Source of the DNA: Gammaproteobacteria bacterium
GTDB taxonomy: Bacteria > Pseudomonadota > Gammaproteobacteria > Steroidobacterales > MnTg04
Length of the DNA: 39,952 nt
Direction: 5' to 3'
Assembly: GCA_027292775.1 (NCBI GenBank)
Contig: JAPUGL010000060.1
Coordinates: forward strand, 1-39,952
How positions within the stretch are numbered: position 1 is the stretch's first letter; every line of letters starts with the position of its first letter. A program made the translations under genes and the position numbers. The notes under the pieces were generated by a model. That model ran no database searches, had not been told where the DNA came from, and was given only the letters and a program-made list of their open reading frames with translations. Below, in pieces: positions 29,627-38,159 of the stretch.

Positions 29627-30640
29627 TTGACAAATAAGGATAATAACAGCATCTATTTTTGGCAGGAGTCGGTGTGGGCGCAGCTGACCGGCGCCTGGGA
29701 GCAACAACGTATGCCACACGGGCTGTTGCTGGCGGGTCCAGCCGGACTTGGCAAGCCCCGGTTTGCCCGACGGTTGGCCGGCTTCGTGATGTGCCGGGAC
29801 GACGGGCCCGCGCACAGACCCTGCGGACAGTGTAAAAACTGTTCGATGATGGCGGCGGGTAGTCATCCCGATTTTCGCTGGCTGTCGGTGCCCGAAGATC
29901 GCAAGACCATCGGTATCGATCAGGCACGCGAAGTCGTCAACTGGATGCGGTTGACGAGTTTCATGGCGGGTTACAAAGTTGTGGTCATCGATGACGCAGA
30001 CCTCGTGACCCGGGAGGCGGCCAACAGCCTCCTCAAGACGCTGGAGGAGCCTGCCGGTGCATCTCTGCTGATGCTGATATCGAAACGGCCGCATGGTTTG
30101 CTGGCGACGATCCGCAGCCGCTGTCAGCTGGTCAGATTTAACAGGCCCGACAACAAAGCCGCATTACGATGGTTGAAAACGCAGGATCGCAGTGCAGACT
30201 GGCCGAGATTGCTTTTCCTCGCCGGCGGTACGCCATTACGCGCATTGGCCATGCAGCAGGACGGATTTGCCGACACAGACCTGCGGTTCAGTGAAGATCT
30301 TTCCGCAATTATCGGCGGTTCGAAAGACCCCGTTGCCGTCTCCATTGAATGGGCAAAAGAGCCACAGTCTGTCTGGTTGGAATGGTTGCAAACAGTGGTC
30401 TTGGGGTTGATTCGGGCGCGTGCGGCCGGTTCGGTAAAAATCGAGGAATGTGAACCAGTACACTTGATTCAAGGAGCGGTTAACATAAACTTGGGCAGGT
30501 TGTATCGCTACCTGGATGACCTGGTGGCGGCTCGCCAACGATCAGAACGTGGCGCGCTGCGAGCCGATTTAATGACGGCAGCTATGCTGATACCCTGGGC
30601 CTGTGGCCTGAAGTACCGATCGATATATCAGGAAGATTAG
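29627..30640 (+). CDS. holB: DNA polymerase III delta-prime subunit
   Basis: GLLLAGPAGLGKPRFARRLAGFVMC, CGQCKNCSMMAAGSHPDF, VVIDDADLVTREAANSLLKTLEEPAGASLLMLISKRPHGLLATIRSRC. Start codon uncertain (TTG). Confidence 0.93.
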   Translation: MTNKDNNSIYFWQESVWAQLTGAWEQQRMPHGLLLAGPAGLGKPRFARRLAGFVMCRDDGPAHRPCGQCKNCSMMAAGSHPDFRWLSVPEDRKTIGIDQAREVVNWMRLTSFMAGYKVVVIDDADLVTREAANSLLKTLEEPAGASLLMLISKRPHGLLATIRSRCQLVRFNRPDNKAALRWLKTQDRSADWPRLLFLAGGTPLRALAMQQDGFADTDLRFSEDLSAIIGGSKDPVAVSIEWAKEPQSVWLEWLQTVVLGLIRARAAGSVKIEECEPVHLIQGAVNINLGRLYRYLDDLVAARQRSERGALRADLMTAAMLIPWACGLKYRSIYQED

Positions 30641-30641
30641 T

Positions 30642-30980
30642 ATGACGAAACCCGGGCTGTTGACCCTGACCATCAAAGACAAGAGCGCTCTGTACCTTGC
30701 CTATATGCCGTTTATTAATAACGGCGGCCTGTTCATTCCCACAGCCAGTAGTTACCGCTTGGGCGATGAAGTATTTATGCTGCTGAACCTGATGGGTGAG
30801 GCCGACCGAATTCCTGTGGCCGGTCGCGTTATCTGGATCACGCCCAAAGGTGCGCAAAGTCGCCGGACCGCCGGCATCGGCGTGCAATTCAGCGATCAGG
30901 ATCGCGGTCAGACCCAAAGAAAAATCGAAGAGTACCTGGCCGGTGCGCTGGGTGGCGACAAAGCAACCCACACCATGTAA
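30642..30980 (+). CDS. PilZ-domain protein (type IV pilus PilZ-like)
   Basis: LTLTIKDKSALYLAYMPFINNGGLFIPTASSYRLGDEVFMLLNLMGEADRIPVAGRVIWITPKGAQSRRTAGIGVQF; conserved tmk-holB-pilZ order. Confidence 0.92.
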   Translation: MTKPGLLTLTIKDKSALYLAYMPFINNGGLFIPTASSYRLGDEVFMLLNLMGEADRIPVAGRVIWITPKGAQSRRTAGIGVQFSDQDRGQTQRKIEEYLAGALGGDKATHTM

Positions 30981-31074
30981 AAACGACCGCCGTGAATCTG
31001 GCGGGATTTCTCAAAAATTATTTTGTCGGGTCTGAAGACTGGTCTGGTGGTCTTGTACCAGTATCAACCCACAA

Positions 31075-32145
31075 TCAGTCTTCTTCTTCCTCTTCTTCTT
31101 CGGACATTTCCAGGCCGTCGCGAAGGACAAAAGCATCGAATCCGCGCTCATTAAGAATGTAAGCGCCTGCCGAGCTGCGCCGGCCGGTGTCGCAACACAC
31201 GACGTATTGCTTTTCTTTATCCAGTGTCCCGAGTTTGAGGCGTATAAAGTACAGGGGAATATTGATCGCGTCGGGCTCGTGAAAATTCTCGAATTCGCTG
31301 GGCAGACGCACATCCAGCCAGATACCGCCGTAGCCGACGATTTCGTCCGCTTGTTCCTTATTTACCCATTGCAGCATGGGTTCGTTCAGCAGGGATTTGA
31401 AGTCTTCCTTGGCAAGACGCATCAATGAACCATCCGTAGACATTGTGATGGTAGCGTTTCGTCTGGCATCCGAAATCAGCGCTTCCTCGCCAAACGTGTC
31501 GCCAATAGAAAGATCCGCCAGCTTAATGCCATCCTTGTTCAGCGGCGTTTCACGCGTGACGCTGCACCTGCCTTTGATAACGACATAGAAAAAATCGCCT
31601 TCGTCACCCTGCTTGATGACCACATCGTCCCTCTTGTGATTAACCTGGTGCATGCGCATGAAAATAGCCTGGATATTGGCTGGTGGAATCTTGTGGAAGG
31701 CCTTGGTTTGTAACAGCGTGAGCATCCAGTCGTCGCTCTTGTCTTCATCGCCCGTCTTCAGGCCCAGTTCTCCGACCTCGTAGGAGCCGGTCTGGTCCCA
31801 TGTCAGCATCACATCCAGCAGATCGCTGTCGATCGCCAGGTATTCGATTTTGCTTCTTGCCTTGGCGGTGACTTTGCGAGGAATGACGTGAGCGACCGGG
31901 TGCGCCGCTTCCTTGCTGCCGCCTTTGATAATCGAGACTTCCTCGCCACCCGATAACAGCACCAGTTCTCCACTAATGACGTAGATCGTCCTTTTTTTCT
32001 GATCGCCTTCCTTGAAAAGAACCCGCCCGGCCTCAAGCGTGTGAAGGGCCGTCTTTTTGACCAGCGATTCCAGATTTTCTTTTTGCAGGCCATCCAGCGG
32101 GGACAGCCTTTTCAGTATCGCGATGGTGACTGATTTTTCTTTCAT
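31075..32145 (-). CDS. double cyclic-nucleotide-binding domain plus C-terminal rhodanese protein
   Basis: First cNMP-like domain around RVLFKEGDQKKRTIYVISGELVLLSGGEEV, second around DDVVIKQGDEGDFFYVVIKGRCSVTRE...GDTFGEEALISDARRNATI, then rhodanese IWLDVRLPSEFENFHEPDAINIPL...YVVCCDTGRRSSAGAYIL. Upstream start at 32178 possible. Confidence 0.88.
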   Translation of the reverse strand: MKEKSVTIAILKRLSPLDGLQKENLESLVKKTALHTLEAGRVLFKEGDQKKRTIYVISGELVLLSGGEEVSIIKGGSKEAAHPVAHVIPRKVTAKARSKIEYLAIDSDLLDVMLTWDQTGSYEVGELGLKTGDEDKSDDWMLTLLQTKAFHKIPPANIQAIFMRMHQVNHKRDDVVIKQGDEGDFFYVVIKGRCSVTRETPLNKDGIKLADLSIGDTFGEEALISDARRNATITMSTDGSLMRLAKEDFKSLLNEPMLQWVNKEQADEIVGYGGIWLDVRLPSEFENFHEPDAINIPLYFIRLKLGTLDKEKQYVVCCDTGRRSSAGAYILNERGFDAFVLRDGLEMSEEEEEEED

Positions 32146-32279
32146 CGTCGCTCGCTTTAGGCCCTCAGGCGAATTCACTCACTTAAACATCAATAGCATA
32201 TTTGCGTTCGCGAACAGCCGCGTTGATAGATATCACACTACGGTACAAGCTTGATAATAACACGCTGTGTGCCCCATCC

Positions 32280-32693
32280 CTACTGAGTTTCCGTTAATTC
32301 TTCCGGTATGGGCCGGGGCCGGCGGTCATCGCCGATATGAACATAAATCATCTTGGCGCTGGCGACAATAAAATGTCGGTCGGGCGGTTCGCCGGGACGG
32401 TCGACAAACATTTCTATACCGATCGTAATCGAAGTCGTGCCCGTTTTGCAGATACGGCAGTAAAAGCTAACGACGTCTCCGACGTAAACCGGCTGCATAA
32501 ACTCGAAATCATCCACGGCGATGGTGACCACGTTGCCACCGGCTCGCTGGTACGCCAGGTTACCACCGGCGATATCCGCATGTGACATCAACCAGCCACC
32601 GAAAATGTCGCCCAGCCAATTGGTGTCCTTTGGCATCGCCAACATTCTGACCATCATCTTTCCGCGGGGTTTCTGGTCTTTGTCGATGCTCAT
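32280..32693 (-). CDS. acyl-CoA thioesterase, YciA-like hotdog fold
   Basis: MVRMLAMPKDTNWLGDIFGGWLMSHADIAGGNLAYQRAGGNVVTIAVDDFEFMQPVYVGDVVSFYC. Confidence 0.92.
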   Translation of the reverse strand: MSIDKDQKPRGKMMVRMLAMPKDTNWLGDIFGGWLMSHADIAGGNLAYQRAGGNVVTIAVDDFEFMQPVYVGDVVSFYCRICKTGTTSITIGIEMFVDRPGEPPDRHFIVASAKMIYVHIGDDRRPRPIPEELTETQ

Positions 32694-34729
32694 TTGATCG
32701 ACTCGATGCGGCTCCAGCTTTCGTGCGGCCTGAACCGGTCACCATGCTTGTCTGCCAGTCGATTCATGGTCGCGACGATATCGTCAATACCACGGTTCCG
32801 GGCGTAATGAATGGGCCCGCCACGGAACGGCGCGAAACCGGTGCCGAAAATAACACCAGCGTCGAGCATATCCAGATCGTCGATGACACTTTCGCTCCAC
32901 AACGCGACCGCTGCATTGAGTAGCGGCATGAAAAGGCGGTCCATGATATCGTCCGGCGCTTTCTCGCCATCGGTTTTCGGTTTCTCGGGCTTGCCACCCA
33001 CCCACCGGTAAAAGCCTTCGCCGGTCTTCATGCCCAGTTTTTTCTCGGCAACCAGTTTCTCCAGGATAGCGGGAACCGAAGAGTCGAATGCTTCGCCGAA
33101 GATCTTTGCCACGCTGAGCGCCACGTCCAGGCCGACAACGTCGGACAGGTGGACCGGTCCCATCGGCATGCCAAAGTCCAGCGCGGCACGGTCGATCAGC
33201 GGGCCGGCGACGCCTTCTTCGGCGATCAGCGACGCTTCGATCATATAGGGCATCAGCACACGGTTGACGACAAAACCCGGCGCACTGCGACAGGGCAATG
33301 GCAGGCGGTCGATTCGCCGGGCGAAAGCGACACCCTGATTTATAATCTCCTGAGGCGTATCGGTCATGCTGATGACTTCGATCAGTGGCATTTTTTCCAC
33401 CGGATTGAAAAAATGCAGTCCGAACAACCGGTTTGGATCGGGTAGGTCTGTCGACAAAGTCTCCAGCATCAGGCTGGATGTGTTCGTTGCCAGCAAGGCA
33501 TCGGGGTTCATTCGTGTGACCAGGTCGGCATACAGCGATTTCTTGGCCTCGACGTTTTCATAGATCGCCTCGATGATGAGATCCGCATCCTCGATGCCTT
33601 TACCTTCCACGTCCATTTTGAGCCGTGATACCGCCGCCTCGTAATCGTCCGGCGAACGGGTTTTTTTCTCGAACAGTTTCCTTGCCCTTTGCAGCGCGGG
33701 TTCTACGTATTTTTCTTCGCGGTCTTGTAAGGTCACATCGATTCCGCGTAGGGCAGACCACGCGGCGATACCGCCACCCATGGCGCCGGCACCAATAACA
33801 TGAAGGCGCTTCACATCGCTCTTCACCTTGCCGCCGACGGATTTCATCCGGTCCTGAAGCATGAACACGCGGATCAGGTTTTGCCCTGTAACGCTCACCA
33901 TCTGCCGCGAAATCAGCTTTGCCTCCGCCTCATATTGGGCATCGGAAGCGCCATACTTCCGCCACAGTTCGATCATCGCGAACGGGCTGGGATAGTGTTT
34001 CGGATTGGCGCGAGAGGCGACCTGTTTCCTGATTGCCCCGGCGACCAGGTTACGTATATAAGGCAGATTCATCAGCTTTTCTTTCAGCGGGGGCTGATGC
34101 TTAGGCGGCTTGTTGTGAATCAGTTTCTCGGCGGCTGCGCGCATCTCATCATCGGGGACCAGCCGGTCAATCAGCCCAATTCTCAGCGCCTTTTCAGCAC
34201 GTAAAAAACGACCGCTGAGCATCAGGTTCATCGCGGCGCTGACACCTATGATACGTACCGCCCGCACAGTGCCGCCAAAGCCCGGGTTGATTCCCAATTT
34301 GACTTCGGGGAGGCCGACACTGACCCGGCCATTGTCCGCAGCGACCCGATAGTCACAGGCGAGCGCCATTTCCAGACCGCCGCCGAGCGCGAAACCATTG
34401 AGCAACGCGACACTTGGGCAGGGCAGTGCCTCGATACGATCCATAATTTGCTGGCCGAGGCGAGTCATCTCGAAAACATTTGACTCGGTCGCGAGGCTGT
34501 TGAACTCCTTGATATCGGCGCCGAAAATGAAACCGCTTTTCTTGCCCGACCAAATAACCAGTCCGGTAGGAGGTTTTGCCTCCAGCTCAGATAAATGTCC
34601 GGCCAGTTCACGCATGATCGGCTGTGACAGGACATTCGCGCCGCTATCGACCATATCGAGGCACAGCCAGGCAATATCGTCGCTGTCGCGCTCCAGCGCC
34701 CAGCTCGCGCCTGTGTTTTCATCTGTCAT
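32690..34729 (-). CDS. bifunctional enoyl-CoA hydratase/3-hydroxyacyl-CoA dehydrogenase (FadJ/FadB-like)
   Basis: Crotonase part (NGFALGGGLEMALACDYRVAAD, GLPEVKLGINPGFGGTVR) fused to an HAD part (VIGAGAMGGGIAAWSALRGIDVTLQD, LFGLHFFNPVEKMPLIEVI); 4-nt overlap with the thioesterase gene. Confidence 0.93.
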   Translation of the reverse strand: MTDENTGASWALERDSDDIAWLCLDMVDSGANVLSQPIMRELAGHLSELEAKPPTGLVIWSGKKSGFIFGADIKEFNSLATESNVFEMTRLGQQIMDRIEALPCPSVALLNGFALGGGLEMALACDYRVAADNGRVSVGLPEVKLGINPGFGGTVRAVRIIGVSAAMNLMLSGRFLRAEKALRIGLIDRLVPDDEMRAAAEKLIHNKPPKHQPPLKEKLMNLPYIRNLVAGAIRKQVASRANPKHYPSPFAMIELWRKYGASDAQYEAEAKLISRQMVSVTGQNLIRVFMLQDRMKSVGGKVKSDVKRLHVIGAGAMGGGIAAWSALRGIDVTLQDREEKYVEPALQRARKLFEKKTRSPDDYEAAVSRLKMDVEGKGIEDADLIIEAIYENVEAKKSLYADLVTRMNPDALLATNTSSLMLETLSTDLPDPNRLFGLHFFNPVEKMPLIEVISMTDTPQEIINQGVAFARRIDRLPLPCRSAPGFVVNRVLMPYMIEASLIAEEGVAGPLIDRAALDFGMPMGPVHLSDVVGLDVALSVAKIFGEAFDSSVPAILEKLVAEKKLGMKTGEGFYRWVGGKPEKPKTDGEKAPDDIMDRLFMPLLNAAVALWSESVIDDLDMLDAGVIFGTGFAPFRGGPIHYARNRGIDDIVATMNRLADKHGDRFRPHESWSRIESIK

Positions 34730-34844
34730 GGTTTAATCTCCGAAAATCGGTGGAAGCGGACCGGAATGTGTTCGGCCGGGACCCCATGGATATTGCTGAA
34801 TCAGCGAATCCTACCAGTTACTGACCGCACCGCAATATTCGTAA

Positions 34845-35582
34845 TTACCGTGCTAGTTCGAAATCACAAATCAGCGGCAAATGGTCGGACAAGCGGACGT
34901 CGGGAATCCTGAATTCAGTGACTTCGATTCCATCGCTATAGAGTATGAAATCGAGTTCCTTGCGGGGCGCCCGGCTGGGGTACGACGGCAACCCCTCGAC
35001 ATTGGCGCTGCGGAGCCTGGCGGCCTGCATAAACAGGTATATCTCGTGCTCGCCCCAGAATGTGTTGAAATCGCCGGCGACGATTACCGGTTTCTGACAC
35101 GCGCGAACCAGGTCGTGCAGATGGCGCAGTTGATAATGCCGATGGCGGTATTTCAGCGACAGATGGACCAGGAACACGGCCAGGTCTTCAAGTTCAAGTT
35201 CAATAATCAGGCGCTTGACGCCGGTATCCATGTAGTGAAATCGTTCGCCGTGTATCCGCGGCGCGGCCAGGAAGGCGTTAACCTGTTTACGGATGATCGG
35301 CAGACTTTTTTGTATGGACTCTTCCCCGTACTTGCATTGGTAGACCGAGTAATGGCCGATAGCCTCGGCTATTTGTTCGGCCTGGTTGACGAGACGTGAA
35401 CGGATGGAGCCTGAGTCGACTTCCACGAGTCCAACGATGTCCGGGTCTTCCGATTTTATGAAATCGGTAATTTGCTGCAGCGTTTCAGGACTGCCCTTGA
35501 TATATCCCGCGCCAGGTAACGGCAAATTGAACCGGGTACCCACGCCGACGGCATAGCGGATATTATATAAAAGCAATCGCAT
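34845..35582 (-). CDS. endonuclease/exonuclease/phosphatase family protein
   Basis: MRLLLYNIRYAVG, DIVGLVEVDSGS, KPVIVAGDFNTFWGEHE, LDFILYSDGIEVTEFRIPDVRLSDHLPLICDFEL. Confidence 0.9.
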   Translation of the reverse strand: MRLLLYNIRYAVGVGTRFNLPLPGAGYIKGSPETLQQITDFIKSEDPDIVGLVEVDSGSIRSRLVNQAEQIAEAIGHYSVYQCKYGEESIQKSLPIIRKQVNAFLAAPRIHGERFHYMDTGVKRLIIELELEDLAVFLVHLSLKYRHRHYQLRHLHDLVRACQKPVIVAGDFNTFWGEHEIYLFMQAARLRSANVEGLPSYPSRAPRKELDFILYSDGIEVTEFRIPDVRLSDHLPLICDFELAR

Positions 35583-35712
35583 AGGTCTTCAGGGTGTTCC
35601 AGACGGCACCGTTCTGCCAGTTGCGGTGCAACTCTAGCCCAGTCGTGGTGAGGTCACAACGCAAAACTGGCCGCGCTGGCGGCTGGTTCGGTACACTATC
35701 GGAAACAGAGAG

Positions 35713-36180
35713 GTGAGCATCGTGTCCCAGGACAACCCGATCCGAGTTTTTGCCAGCCACGCCTTTCAGGAACACGATGACTATCATCGTTTGTTCGAAT
35801 ACTTGGAAAGCACAATCAACTTTTTCTACACGAACAGCGCCGAACCGGGCAAAGCACCCGAGGAAGGAACACCGGACGCACTCAAGGCCGAACTCCGTGT
35901 GCAAATCGAGCCAGCCGAGGTCGTCATTATTCTGGCCGGATTGTACGATGAATTCCGCGACTGGATAGACTTCACGCTATCGGTCGCCAAGGATCTCGAA
36001 AAGCCGATCCTTGCCATCGAGTTCTTTGGAAGCCAGCAGGAGATTGCGCCGGAAATCACAGAGCTTGCGGATGAAGTAGCGCCCTGGAACGAACGCTCAA
36101 TCGTCGATGCAATTCGCCGCCAGGCGAGACACGAGGAAACCCAGCGCTGGGACGTAGTCGAGTTCGACATGCCCGAATGA
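35713..36180 (+). CDS. TIR-like domain protein (DUF1863 / ThsB-like, flavodoxin-like fold)
   Basis: RVFASHAFQEHDDYHRLFEYLES, ELRVQIEPAEVVIILAGLYDEFRDWIDFTLSVAKDLEKPILAIEFFGSQQ, VAPWNERSIVDAIRRQAR; matches the ThsB-like pattern from memory. Confidence 0.72.
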   Translation: MSIVSQDNPIRVFASHAFQEHDDYHRLFEYLESTINFFYTNSAEPGKAPEEGTPDALKAELRVQIEPAEVVIILAGLYDEFRDWIDFTLSVAKDLEKPILAIEFFGSQQEIAPEITELADEVAPWNERSIVDAIRRQARHEETQRWDVVEFDMPE

Positions 36181-36228
36181 CCGGAGCATGGCCATCCCAA
36201 CTCGTGACTGGATCGGAACCGTAATCTC

Positions 36229-36951
36229 ATGACGCCCTTGCAAATAACCCAACAAGAACTGTTCAGTACGCCGATCTGGCGGGTTGCCACACCGGACATT
36301 GTCCAACACAAGGAAATCATGCTCGCCGACTTGGAGCAGAAATGGGCCGATGGCTACTTTGAAAGACATGGTCATGGGTACGGCTACCAGAGCAAGGATG
36401 AACTGTTTTCTCCCCAGTCCATGGAAGACCGGCCCTATCTCGAACAAATAAGGGACAAGTTTATTGCGGCTTGCAGGCAGATTCTGGTTGCACGTCAAGG
36501 CATCGCCAAACAGATGCCGTTCGATATTTACGCAGTGCAGGGCTGGTACCTGATACAGACCGAAGAAGAATGGGTTGACGCGCCCTGGCACAATCATCAT
36601 CCGGCGACGCTGAGCGGGTGTTATTACTTGCAGATTCCCAATTACAAGAATCCTGACGAAGGTCTGTTGATGTTCCAGCGGTCACAGCCACCGACCGATA
36701 TCTTCGTTACCCAGCAAGCCGGCGTGGTACCAGCCGAAGGCCAATTCGTAATTTTTCCTTCTTACCTGATGCACCGACCGGCGCCGTGTCCGAGTGCTGA
36801 CAAATGGCGGATCACAGTGGCCATGGATTGTTTCGTTCATTGGCACAAACGCTACTCGCAGCCGGTCCGCCAGGTGGGCCCCAAAGACTGGGATGAGGCG
36901 CTCAAGCAGAGCTTCAACCCGGCTCTTTCGCCCAAAGACGGCTTAGGGTGA
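36229..36951 (+). CDS. putative 2OG-Fe(II) oxygenase
   Basis: WVDAPWHNHHPATLSGCYYLQIPNYKNPDEGLLMFQR and GQFVIFPSYLMHRPAPCPSADKWRITVAMDCFVHW; resembles the family with conserved W..H.H....LSG.YYL. Confidence 0.75.
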   Translation: MTPLQITQQELFSTPIWRVATPDIVQHKEIMLADLEQKWADGYFERHGHGYGYQSKDELFSPQSMEDRPYLEQIRDKFIAACRQILVARQGIAKQMPFDIYAVQGWYLIQTEEEWVDAPWHNHHPATLSGCYYLQIPNYKNPDEGLLMFQRSQPPTDIFVTQQAGVVPAEGQFVIFPSYLMHRPAPCPSADKWRITVAMDCFVHWHKRYSQPVRQVGPKDWDEALKQSFNPALSPKDGLG

Positions 36952-36998
36952 AGTTACTTCATAGCAAGTCGACAACTATTTAATAAATAAGGATAAAT

Positions 36999-38126
36999 AT
37001 GGGCATAGGAAGGCGCGAATTTGTCCAAATGGGCCTCGCTGGAGCGTTGGCAGCCAGTAGTGGGCCGGCCGTTGCCGCGGCGACCAGACTGTATGGCGAG
37101 ATTCCAGCGCGGCCTCTGAAAATCCTGATCCTCGGCGGTACCCGTTTTATCGGTCCGCACATGGTGCGGGAGGCATTGAATCGCGGGCACACAATAACCT
37201 TGTTTAACCGTGGCAAGACCAACCCGGGTTTGTTTAGCGATGTCGAAACGCTGATCGGGGACCGCGACGGCAACCTGCAGGCGCTTGAGGGCAGGCGCTG
37301 GGACGTGGTCATCGATACTTCTGGTTATTTACCGCGCCTGGTCGGTGACTCGGCTCGCTTATTGGCTGAAGTCGTCGATCATTATTTATTCATCTCAACG
37401 ATGGCCGTGTATTCATCTTTTACGACGCGATTCATGGACGAAACCGGTCCGCTGAAGATCATGGAGGATACCGCGAGCGAGGAAATCAAAAAGTACTATG
37501 GAGAACTCAAAGTCCAGTGTGAGCAGGTGGTTCAGGAAACGCTTCCCGAACGAAACACGATCATTCGACCCGGGATAATCGCTGGCCCGGGCGATCATAC
37601 CGACAGACTCAACTACTGGCCGGTCAGGGTTTCGAGGGGTGGCCGAATGCTGGCTCCGGGAGACGGCAGCGATTTCATGCAATGGGTGGATGTGCGCGAT
37701 CTGGCTCAATTCGTCATCCGTTGCCTGGAGCGAAATATTACCGGTATTTACAATGCGGTTCGGCCAGCCGCCGCCTACACAATAGGTGACATGATCGAAG
37801 ACAGCCGCGTGATCAGCGGCGTCAAGGACCTGGAAGTGAAATGGATACCGCTGGCATTTCTGCAAAAACACGGTGTTGAGCCTTGGGACGATCTACCGGC
37901 CTACATGCCGCCATCGCCGCCAGGCGAATTCTCACATATGTTTGCGATCAGTAGCGTCGCCGCATTTGCCAAAGGGATGCGTGCGCGGGCCGCTACTGAA
38001 ACCATTGCTGACATTCTGGCATGGTGGCAGGCACAGCCGGAGGATCGGCGTAAATCGTTACGTGCCGGACTCAGCGTAGAAAAAGAATCAGAGGTACTCG
38101 CTGCTTGGGCCAAGGAAAATTCCTGA
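36999..38126 (+). CDS. NAD-dependent epimerase/dehydratase with N-terminal twin-arginine signal
   Basis: MGIGRREFVQMGLAGALAASSGPAVAAA signal, then LKILILGGTRFIGPHMVREALNRGHTITLFNRG and STMAVYSSF extended SDR motifs. Confidence 0.85.
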   Translation: MGIGRREFVQMGLAGALAASSGPAVAAATRLYGEIPARPLKILILGGTRFIGPHMVREALNRGHTITLFNRGKTNPGLFSDVETLIGDRDGNLQALEGRRWDVVIDTSGYLPRLVGDSARLLAEVVDHYLFISTMAVYSSFTTRFMDETGPLKIMEDTASEEIKKYYGELKVQCEQVVQETLPERNTIIRPGIIAGPGDHTDRLNYWPVRVSRGGRMLAPGDGSDFMQWVDVRDLAQFVIRCLERNITGIYNAVRPAAAYTIGDMIEDSRVISGVKDLEVKWIPLAFLQKHGVEPWDDLPAYMPPSPPGEFSHMFAISSVAAFAKGMRARAATETIADILAWWQAQPEDRRKSLRAGLSVEKESEVLAAWAKENS

Positions 38127-38143
38127 AAGTGCCGGTACGGAGC

Positions 38144-38159
38144 TGATTGCTTTCAATCA
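38144..38159. other. inverted repeat at a convergent gene junction
   Basis: TGATTG-CTTT-CAATCA between the SDR gene and icd-like gene 3' ends; no long T tract. Confidence 0.4.

Noticed and set aside
29732-29770. Walker A variation in HolB (GPAGLGKPRF) as a novel feature
   Set aside because: Delta-prime subunits commonly have degenerate or inactive nucleotide-binding motifs, so this is not informative.
35713-36180. Calling a complete Thoeris defence system
   Set aside because: Only a ThsB-like protein is seen; no ThsA (SIR2/SLOG) effector is present in the window.
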